A stretch of 64,000 nucleotides of DNA. Origin: Galaxea fascicularis (taxonomy: Eukaryota > Cnidaria > Anthozoa > Scleractinia > Euphylliidae). Below are positions 1 to 11,100 of the stretch, one piece after another (within the stretch, counting starts at the first letter, position 1; each line of letters opens with the position of its first letter). Below the pieces are notes generated by a model. The model saw only the letters and a list, made by a program, of their open reading frames with translations, did no database searches and was not told the DNA's origin. The DNA lies in NCBI GenBank assembly GCA_948470475.1, contig OX419341.1, positions 4,142,853 through 4,206,852 on the forward strand. The letters are read 5' to 3'. A program made the translations under genes and the position numbers.

Positions 1-1225
1 TTCTCTTCCAAATCTATAGCTAAATCGAAATCATATATATTTGCGGACCCCAAAATCATTATAACCCCATATTCAGGGTTTAGCACAGTGTATCCTTTTA
101 AACATTGCAAGTCATTGGCCCCCTTATCAACTTCCCTTTCGCCGTGGGGCTCTCTCTGTCTCCTAATCATAGTTTCTTCTACGTAATTTTTGTTACTATT
201 TTTAACAGCAAAATTTCACTGGAGCGAACTGCTTTGCAGCGGTTGCTCCCTCAGTTTAACCTCTTACTTATGTTACAAATATAACTAACGATTTTATTTG
301 GTACATACAAATACAACCGCACTCATACTTAAACCCCCTCTACCTAATGATGGTCGACAGTAGAGACCCATGTATTTGGGATTCCATACCTCAACACCAG
401 CCTGGATAAACCACAAAGGTTGTTAGTCATATATGACTACCAACATTACCGTGTGGAGGACATTTGTTGGGAATAAATACAAACAATCAGGGTGTTGTGT
501 AAAATTATTTCTGTCAGTAATATATTACTGACAGAAATAATTTTACACAACACCCTGATTGTTTGTATTTATTCCCAACAAATGTCCTCCACACGGTAAT
601 GTTGGTGAACAATAGCAAAAAAATCTAATCAGAGAGAAATATTTTGTCGAGGGGATGCTAACATGGCCTCTGTAAAGTCACGTGTATGCTGCTGAGAAGC
701 TATAGTATTATTATGTATTAGCCTGGAAAAAACGTATTACGATTCTTAATTTTTAAATGCTCCTGGGTTATTCAGCTGTGTAGCAAAATGCAAATTTGCG
801 CAGCTATGCTAACATTTCATGTTATGTTCTCGCTTCGCTTTTTTTATAAGTACTGAACTGAATTCTCGCATTTGTCACTTGTCGATGGAAACTGAAAATT
901 CATATCTTAAAGTAGCTGTCACTTTCAAAAGACTTGAGTCGAGATATTTTAACAACTGCGAAATGTTAATTAATTTATAAGTTTTTAAGAGCATGATGAT
1001 CAAGTGCCTTCTTTTTAACTGTTTCAGTAGCATTCAAGAACAGATAAGATTTTTTTGAATTGTATAATCTATTTCCAAACAAATAATTCTGGAAGTAAGA
1101 GTTTAACGTTAAGATTGATCACATAATTCTCACATCAAACTATGAATGAATTCTTTGGTTTTGGGAACTAATGCAATATCGACTATTTAATCATTCTACG
1201 AATTTATTCCTTTTTGTTGTTTCAG
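1..1225. other. 5' flank of the first SRPX-like gene
   Basis: No coding exon is recognisable here. The stretch contains a perfect 168-bp palindrome (439-606) and then, from about 600, the upstream region of the SRPX-like gene. The part from about 600 to 1340 is recognisably similar to 17.56-18.84 kb. A pyrimidine-rich tract ending in CAG at 1223-1225 looks like a splice acceptor and is preserved in the second copy (CAG at 18758-18760), so the coding start probably lies in an exon that begins at 1226 with an upstream untranslated exon. Promoter position was not determined. Confidence 0.5.
439..606. repeat. Perfect 168-bp palindrome
   Basis: Two 84-base arms are exact reverse complements around a centre at 522/523 with no spacer. 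The centre reads TCAGTAATATATTACTGA. The right arm runs into the sequence GTTGGTGAACAATAGCAAAA, which is also found at 17565-17585. A spacer-free perfect inverted repeat of this size is either a very young foldback/MITE insertion or a fold-back artefact of assembly. Confidence 0.9.
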
Positions 1226-1355
1226 CTTGAAAAATTGCTAAGACCTGTCACTTCATATCAAAGACGGATACACTGTATTCACCATAATTGATGTGGATTG
1301 CTTACTGAGTTACTGGTGAAAAAGAAGACATCGCGTAGTTGAAAAGTGGAAAGAA

Positions 1356-4300
1356 ATGACGCTATTTGCTAAAGGAGTAAAACATTGCGTGGGATATATC
1401 ATTCTGTTGTCCATTTTGGCAACTGTGTGCTACAGTTGTCCCGAGGGCTATTATGGCCCAGCGTGCAACTTACGTAAGTATTGAGTCTCGAACCTAGATT
1501 CGTCATCATCTCTTTCATTAGGGAGCTTAAGATTCTACGACGGCGACGGCAACGAAAACTCATTTCAAAATACAACTTCTCGTTTGTGTAGCTCTTTCGC
1601 GATTATTCCAATTTGTTTAACATGAAAAATGCTGGCGAGCTGTCCAGGGCCTAAATACTATGAACGATGTTAAAGCAAAGAAAGAGAAAGAAAAACTTGT
1701 CATTTCACGTTGTTGTTTTGCAGAGGACGGCAAAGAAATGTACCAAAATGATTTTTGTCTCTCTTTCCTTGCTTTAAGATCGTACGTAGAAATTTAGGCC
1801 CTGGACAGCTCGCCAGTATTTTTCATTTTAACCAAATTGGAATAATCGCGAAAGAGTTACACAAACGAGAAGTTGTATTTTGAAATGACGTTTCCGTTGC
1901 CGTCAAAAATTATTTTACAAGATGTTAAGGTTTCCAGGGTTAGAAGCAAGCAAACTAGATTTAATATTTGTTACTGTAACAGAAAGTTCGCCTTTGGTGG
2001 TTCGAACATTCGCAAGTTAATTTCCTTAATCTTCAGAAGTTCCGACTGAATATAAGTACGGCTGATTAACGAACCATTTGTTCCGTTTGGGAAACTGATA
2101 TTTCAGAAATTATCTTAAAGATCAAAAAATGCTCTTTTAAAAACCGGTACGTTGGCAATTCATCACATGTTTAAATGATTTCGAGATTTGCAGTGAAACC
2201 ATCAAAACTGTTCTCAAAACACAGAGTCTCGTGAAAATGTGACCGGAATTAATTCTTAGCAGGGCCCTGGGGCCCGTTTCTCGAAACTCCCGAAAACTTT
2301 TAGGGCCCGAAAAGCCATTTGTAAAATTGCGATCCGCTTATTCTAAAACGTTGATCTTTTACTATGATTTCAAGATGAGAAAAGGCAAATTTGTTGCAAA
2401 ATTTCATGCCTGGAAATGTCTTCGTTTTTATGATACGAAGGAAATTATGGTACCCGAAATGCTCCCGAAAAGTTTCGAGAGTTTCGAGAACTGAACGCAC
2501 GCCTGCTCCTTTAAACATGGCAGAAGACACCACTTACCAATTGCCCTTCGCTTAAAATTTTGTCCAAAAGTCAGAACTTTAGCCAAACTTTTACGCTTGA
2601 GAGAAAGGTGGCGTTGATATCACTTTTTCCAGACTTCAGTTACTCGACAGTAATTCTGCTGTAGGTTGTGTCCATCAAAACAAAAGAAAGAGACTGCTAC
2701 TCTGAAAATAAGGAGAATCATTTTCTCACAGGTTAAGCTGCAATTTTTCTATATAAGTGGTAGCGTGTACGTTCCGCTGGTGAGATGTTAAACCCGACTC
2801 GAAACGGAACAATGACTCGGCAAAACCACCTCAAATAATAAGTAAACCGACAAAGACGAGTGGAACCAAAGTACAACAGAATAAAGGTTAAATCCTTGAG
2901 TGCGAGGAAACGATTGCCGCAATGCACAAACGCTAAAGTTCTTAGGGTTTGTACATTTCAGTTTTGAAAAAGTGTGGTGCATGGCGATTTCAAAATTGTT
3001 GTTTCAAAGTTGGTTAACGATCGAAGCTCCCGTCAAAGCTACAATACACTGTCTCGCCCAGATGATTCAATAAAGTATGCGTTCCATAGTTGAATCAATT
3101 CAAATTATATTAGGTGTCTGTTTGTCTTTCCTTCAGCACAGTGCATTTAGTCAATTAGTCTTTCTCTTAATTGTTCCTTTTTTGTATTTGTCCCATTTCG
3201 ATGTCCACGCGTGCAAGTCTTCTAGGTTCTGATCTTCTAATCGTTTGATTTCTCTTTCATCTGAAGCATGTCCGCGCAGCACATATAAGCACTTCCCTAG
3301 GCCTGCAGATGACTGTATGCTATGTCCAGCAAATTCTGGACACACGCTGCTTGGTACATTAGCTCGATTATGGTTGAATCATCAACTAATTGCAGTTCTT
3401 GATTATAATTGGATTACAATTACTTCAAACAACCTCAAGGGAGTTGTTTGAAGTAATTACAGTGCGTGATTGAACAAAATGGCGGACATGTAGTGGTTTC
3501 TGAGGAAACCAAACTTCTGATCGCTTAATGGAGTAGAAAGGCGGACAATGTAACATGACTTAAACACCAGTGCACAATAAGAAACTCGTATGGGACAAAA
3601 TAAGTCAGGCAATGGCCGATGGAGTTCTATAGGGCGCCCAGTTTTGTTTTCAACTTCAGACTGCGAGGTAACCTGCACAGTTTATTTGAATTTTCGCAGA
3701 TGTAAACAAAATTGAAAAGGAGTATGATGGATTGATATTGTAATTCAGTTGAATGTAATTAACGTTTAGTGTGAACATGGCTTTAGTGACTTTCGTTGCT
3801 TCATTCGATATGAAGGGCTACTAGAATTTCACGTTTCCTGTAAAATTGAGTTCTAACGCACCGTTTTTTAAAACCCTCAGTTGAAACTAAACGTGAGCAT
3901 TTCTGATGAAGACATCCTGCGGTTACCCGACCTTTCTTTCAACCCCTCCCTCCCTCCCAATGTACAAATCACAACAAAATATTTGCAAGCGTAAATGAGC
4001 ACATGTCTTCCTAACAACTGAATCCCTTCTCATACATCTCGAGGTTGGGCGAAAGGTGGTTATTGGTCGTTTCAGGCTCCCGCTTGATACCTATCCATAA
4101 AAGACTAATGTTTTTGTTGTCCGTTATTTCAATAAATATTTAACGTATGATTGTTACTCTTCATTTAGTTCGTTCCTGCGAGCCATTGCCTACTCCCCAA
4201 AATGCTGCAATAATCGAGTGTAACACGACCTATTTATCACCTTGCGTCATAAGGTGTAATGAAGGATACAAGCCGAATGGCAGTTCGGAACGACTGTGCA

Positions 4301-5106
4301 TAGTTGGGAGTTCTGATAACATGATATGGACTGGAGTACCCTTGTTATGTGAAGGTCAGCGGATTGTTACTGTTACTGCCATTGCCACTGTCACTGTCAC
4401 TGTCACTGTCATGTCACTGTCACTGTCACTGTCACTGTCACTGTCACTGTCACTGTCACTGTCACTGTCACTGTCACTGTCGCTGTCACGTGTCAAAACC
4501 GTCCAAATTGCCTACATCTACATCTTCACTCGGCAAAGTCCCATTGACTTATGGCTGTAATGCGTGTGGCCTCAAACCACCATCCATGTGTCTAAAAAGT
4601 GATCAAAACCAGAAAATTGAAAAGGACTACGAGAGTGTAAATTTTGTATAAAGAGAAACAATCATGCTATTTCTCTCGAGGCATGCTACCACGTGATATA
4701 TGCACGTTGCTGGTACGATGTCCAACAATTGCAAAATAAGGTTGTAGAGCAGATCCTGTTGCATTAAAAAGCAATACTTCCTGCTTTATTTGTCCGCCTA
4801 TCCCTCGCCATCGAAGTGTCTACGGCTCAATAACCGTCCTTTTAGTCATTAGGAAACGAGATATTCTTTTAGCAACTCAGAAAATTTTGGATATTTGATT
4901 GTACGTATATAAATATATTTGTCTTGTTATCGGTCATTCCTTTATTTATGACAGGTTTCTTAGTGATTTTGGTAGAATTGTACATCCATTTACAACCCGC
5001 CCTTTCCGAATTTTCCTACTTCTCCTCTCTTCAAGAAAACTGTCCCAATTTCCTCTTTTTCGCCGTCTCTATCATCTTAAAGCCCCGTGCAAACGCTCGC
5101 AACATT

Positions 5107-5139
<33 letters not shown>

Positions 5140-8100
5140 ACAATGTTGCGAGCGTTTGCACGGGCCTTAACGGTTTTTCACTGAATAAATGTATTTCTGA
5201 CTTTTACTCTCCAAATCAACTGACGAGGCTGAACTACGTTGCATTGTTACAGCGAAACTAGTTTTGTGAATTTAAAAGTGTGTTGAAAGCATTTTGTTTT
5301 CATTTGAATTTTTCTTTCAACTGAAAATGAGGTGTAGCAGTCTTTCTTAGCTTCGGCTAATAGACTGTCACAACACTCTCGAAATCGATTGACCGTTTTG
5401 GTCGGGATTGTTCATTGGTCCAAAAGAGATGTTTTTGAATTCGCATTCGCTTACTCCCAAGAAGAAAGAACAAAAAATACACCATTTGTGCACGGAGCGG
5501 AACGCTTTTAGCAGTGTTATATCTTTACGTGGAGCCTTCTGGAAGTAAAATTTAACAAATGTTATTTTATTTATTTCAGTGGTTCAATGTCCAGCGCTGC
5601 CGCCGGTTAAAGCAGCTACAGTTAACCCTGCTCAATGTCTAACTGGACCAGTTGTATTCAATACAGTCTGCTCCTATATATGTACAGCTGGATATGGAGT
5701 GAACAACAATCCTACCCAGCAGGCTAGCAGTTTAGTTTGCAATGCTTATGGGAGATGGAGCGAACAACCACCCGTATGCAACGGCAAGTATATTTACAAG
5801 CCAAACCAAAAGCTGTAGAATGGAATTTTGAAGTCTGTTTAAAGTGATGTTTTCATTAGCTAGAAGAATTTGATCTGCTCGGATTTTTTAGCTGAATTTT
5901 TAATTGCCTGAAAATTTTAGGGAGCAAAATCTTCCTTTGAGAAAATGTTAGCTGAAATGAACCCGTTTCACAACCTTTCTAGGGAACTAGAACTCACAAA
6001 CTTTTCTTTCCGAAAATGCTAGTTGACGTTCTTAACTGCCAAAAATAACAAACATGACACTTCCGTCAGCGGCTATAATTTCGCTATTGCGAATATTTTA
6101 GGCCACGTTTCATATACGAAAATCCGAGTGCACTCTTTGATCGACGCCGAAAAGTTAACGTAAGGCGAACTACCCTCCCCCTAACAGATATCAAAGGAAA
6201 CTTGTCCTTGGGGGTCCCTGGCTTACGAATCAGTGTTGTGGTTAAGTTTTATCCTTGGTTTTAAAGTCAATTATCTTTTGGTTTTGGTTAAGGTAATGTA
6301 TGATAACGAGTCTGAAAAAAAGGAAGATTACAGTGCCACTACTTCAACCAAAGCCACACAGGAAGATTTCCTGCAAACCTAGCCAATGAGAATCTCACAT
6401 CGGAACAATGGATTTTGACAAAATTAATTATGTACGTCAAATTCACCCACTATCGAAGCACAAAAAATTCAAATTGCGGCTTTTGTGTTGTTTCATCACT
6501 CGAACATTATTGGCCAATTTGTAAAAAAATTTCTATAATGCCTTCTTTCTTCCTACATAATCTGTGAGGCTAACTAACTTATTACGTTCTACTGGAGTTA
6601 AAAAATTATAAGGTACTTGAATTGAATTTACATCTTTGAATGATTGAGAGCTGATAATAACATATAATGACTGCTAGTGGCGATGACAATGATAATGGTT
6701 GCAATAATGGTGATGGTGACGATGACGGTGGCACTGGTAATGCCCGAGTGATAGTGATTGTAATAATGTCCAGGTTTCCGTTGGGGATTTCATTCTTTTC
6801 TGCTTGACAAACCTTCAGATTTTTCACCCCCGCGCCTAACTTGTCCACCCAGTCACCGCCTCGTCGCGAATGATAAAGGAAAAGCAAATGCGACGGTTTC
6901 TTGGAGTGTGACTGTGTCCGACAACTCTGTTGATGTGGACCCACACGCTGTAATCAAAATGCAGTCCAGTCACCAGTCACCTGTGGACGTGTTTCCCCTC
7001 GGCTCAAACATAGTCAAAGTTACTGCTACTGACGAGGCTGGGAACACAGAAGACTGCACATTCATCATTTACGTCCAAGGTAAGCCAGACAAAATATGTC
7101 AGTGTTATTGATGCCTAGTCTCCTTCGCAGCCGTCGTTTGGGCTCTTCACGCCCATCGTTGCGTGACGAGCCGAAACGACGGTTGCCGAGGAGGAGTAAT
7201 CGATGCCAGGCCTGTTGTGCTTCCGTTCTTGTGTAGTCCTCTCAGAGGTTTTCATAATTATTATTCAAAAAGTTGTAATAGCTAATTAAAAATAAGAGCC
7301 TTTGTATTTTAAGGTCTCCTCGCAAAGCGAAGTGCCACTCAGAGACAATTGTCTGTTGCACGTCATTAGGCTGCCTAACTTAATTTGAGCTCTTTTATTT
7401 TTGTGATGAGTGTGGATGATTCGGAGCTTTATACCATTCTTGAAAACGGCCAGAAAAACTACATTTCGGTTTGAGAAAGAGTATTTTTCCTTCTCTAATT
7501 GATCACATGGATGTCAAACATCACTTAATATATTTGGGAACTACTTCAACTCGCAATTTAAAATTTTTTGCAATGTCTATGCATGTTGTACTTTTTAGCT
7601 ATATTTTTCCTAGCATTTTCAACTGTTTTGTGTACACGATATATACGCTCAAGTTAAGGAGAACTGAGTTATCTCATCTGATCATCCTGTTTTGTTTAGG
7701 ATTTACCGTCATTTACTCGAACAACCGCTCCTGCGCACTTCCTTAATTTTTGGCCGGTGAGAGTGGGCGCTTATTACTTTCCCAAAAAACTTTCTATGAA
7801 AACCGAGTTTCCGGCCGTATTAGTCACCGGATCAAGGAAGCTCCAAAATGGACTTTAATTCCAGGAACATTCAGGAACTGAACTCAAAGTAGCAAGACGT
7901 TTATTTCATAAACAGGAGATGTTGTGGCTGAACTTTACGCCGCTCACATGGTTATCTCAGTTTCATTTTTAAGGAAAATTCCTCATAGACTAGTAATCTG
8001 TGAACAATCAGTCAACAACCAAGTTTGGAACACAACTGACGCTCCTCTTTCTTCACGTTAGGCTATTGCACAAACTGATTTTTGATGGGAGAGGAGATTG

Positions 8101-11100
8101 GAATTTAGTTTTTGGGTTTTCAGGGTAAGCGCTTATTCAAGGGTAGGCAATTTATCTATTAAGGGCCTGATTACATGAGCCGGGCTGCTTCGGTGTGGGC
8201 TGGCCCGGTTGTCATGTCAGTCGCGAAGTTGATTTTTGTTGCGTTTAACAAACATGCCGAGATCCCGGCAAACTCAAACCAGCCCGGCTCATGTAATCAG
8301 GCCCTTAGTTTTTGGACTTTCCACGGAGTGCTTACTAACTCTTTGGGCTTTCAGGGTAGGCCCTTATTCGAGGTGGGCGCTTATTCGAATAAAATTAACA
8401 CTGTAATTAAAGGTACAGCCAGACGTTTAACAGTGAGCCGCTAAACTGATGCACATTTATACAAGTTATCTATTCTAATCGCAATTTCCGAGCAACACTG
8501 AGTTAGCGACGGCATGAGGTTCTAGCAGTGACGTCGCCGTCAATCGAAAAAAGGCCTCAAAGTTTACCGGTCGCCAGCCACCAAAGAAGGAAGTAGGGAG
8601 CTTCAGCAAAGTGGATGGCATCGAGAATACCACAAAACAATAGGCTAAATGAGCAAAAACAATCACACACGCGTTTTACATTTTAGTACATTTCTTTGCA
8701 GTCCTCCACAACACGGCAATATGAAATGACCAAATCAGTGTTTTAGGTTTTCTCGAGAACTTGAGAGCATGATGGCAAAGTTTTCTTTCTCCCCTACTTT
8801 GACACCGTTCATAGAAATTTAGACCCTAGGCAATTCCGCAGCATTTTCCATGTTAAACAAAATGGAATAACCGTAAAGGAGTTAGAAAAACGAGAAGTAA
8901 TATTTTGAAATGACATTTTCGTTGCGGTCGCCGTCGCCGTTGCTAAAGCTCGCCAATAGGGAACTTACAAGCATCGACGACAACAACGGCAACGAGAACG
9001 CCACAAAACAAAAAACAACTGCACGTGCGTTTACATTTTGGTACATTTCTTTCCCTTCCTCAGCAAAACAAAAATGTGAAATGGCCAAGACTAGGTTTAC
9101 ACTAGAGGATATTTTTTCTGATTCATAAATGTTTATGGATTCATCAATTTTGGGGTTATCGGATTCGCGGGCGTTTACACTGAATGCGTATCCGGATTCC
9201 TAGTCGTTTCACGTAGATAACTCCGGGAACATTCCTGATTGAATGGTTACAAAGCAGGCGAAAAATATCCGGATTCGTCCTTTCAAAGCGTTTACACCAC
9301 TAACCCCTCCGAATTCAAAAGTTTTCGGATATAAAGTTCCTACTTTAGATTCCGGATTCAAAATCTCCGGAGACATGACCAAACCGGGAAGTTTTTATTT
9401 CGGATTCGTCCACTTATATGTAAACGGCAAAACGAATCCGCTACTAAAGCGTATCGGATTCGTCACAAATCCGGAATAATTTCCTCTAGTGTAAACCTAG
9501 TCCAAATTTCATGTTTTCTAGAGAACGTGAAGGCGTGACGGCAAATTTGTTTTTCTTTTCTCTAATCGTAACTATAACAAAACTCTCGCATCTGATTGGC
9601 CATCACCAGCTATGGTTTTTGCCAAATTGGACAGTGTTATTGGACAGTACGCGTCATGCCTCAGCAAATTAGGGAGTTTAAGCAACGAGAACGCCATTCC
9701 AAAATATAACTTCTCGTTTGTGTAACCCTTTCGCGATTATTCCAATTTGTTTAACATGAAAAGTGCTGGCGAGCTGTCCAGGATCTAAATTACTGTGAAC
9801 GATGTAAAAGCAAAGAAAAAGAAAGAAGATTTTGCGGTAATACGCCCACGTTCTCAAGAAAACCTAAAATTTGGTCATTTCACGTTGTTGTTCTGTAGAG
9901 GACGTGCAGAGCGATTGTTTTTGCTCAGTAAGCCTATTGTTTTGTGGCGTTCTCGTTGCCGTTGCCGTCCTCGTTGCTTAAACTCCCTATTGGACAGTAC
10001 GCGCCATCGCACGCGCGCGCTGGAAGAGGACAGTTGCACTTTCATATTTACTACGCATCTCAGGGTAAAACTATTTTTTTCCTGAAAAGTTTTTCTTCTA
10101 TTTCTTTCTCGAATTTTGTTATAGATACGATTAATTGGTAACAGGACTTTGTGTTGTCCAATTCGACCTGTAATCATACTCGTGGTGAAACCGTTGAAAT
10201 CGGACTCCCGCTACGCGATTTTGTTAATCACTCGTATGATTACAGACCGAATTGGACTTCACTCAGTCCTATTTCCATTACGTGTTTTGATTTGTTCATT
10301 GCAATTTAGTTCCTGGACAGTTCGCCAGCACTGTACATCTTTAACAAATTGGAATAATTGCGAAAAAGCTTCAGAAACGAGAAGTTGCATTTTGAAATGA
10401 CGTTTTCATCGCGGGGTCTAAGAAATAATAGGCTTAATGACCAAAAACTATCTCTGCACGTGCGTTTTACATTTTGGTACATTTCTTTACCGTCCTCTAC
10501 AAAACAACAACGTGAAATGACCAATTTTAGGTTTCCTCGAGAACGTGAGCGTATGACGGCAATATCCTCTTTCTCTTTCATTACTTTGACATCGGTCATA
10601 CTAACTTAGTTCCTGGAGAGTTCGCCAGCATTTTCCAAGTTAAACAAATTGAAATGATTGCGAAAGAGTTACAATAACGAGACGTTATATTTTTAAATGC
10701 CGTTCTCGTTACCGTTGCCGTCCTCGGTTCTTAAACTCCCTAGTTCCCTGATAGCTGTTGGTCGACAGACGATCCTAAACTTCGGAATCACCAGCTCAAG
10801 GTTGGATCTCAGGAACTCATCTCAAAAAGTGTCAAACATCGATTGTTTTGAAGCGGTTAATGTGCCATTGTGCAGTGACAATGCAATGACTGATGAAGAC
10901 TGACAAATAAAAGTGGATGCAAATTGAAAAAAAAAACATGACCAATGCTGATGCGTGACCTTCATGCAGTTATTAAGACCTTGCAGTAAGATCGATACTC
11001 GTCTTCATGTCCTAGCTTTGGTCTGACATTTTAACATTCTGAGAACCCGGAACTGATCACTAAAGTTCACTTTTGTTTCAGATGCGGAGCCCCCAACATG

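Noticed and set aside
4147..4651. Long open frames through the CACTGT array
   Set aside because: Frames are open only because a 6-bp unit lacks stops; the genuine exon ends at 4354 at a splice donor.
9795..10177. Open frames of 96-100 codons on both strands
   Set aside because: They lie within and across MITE copies and have no protein character.
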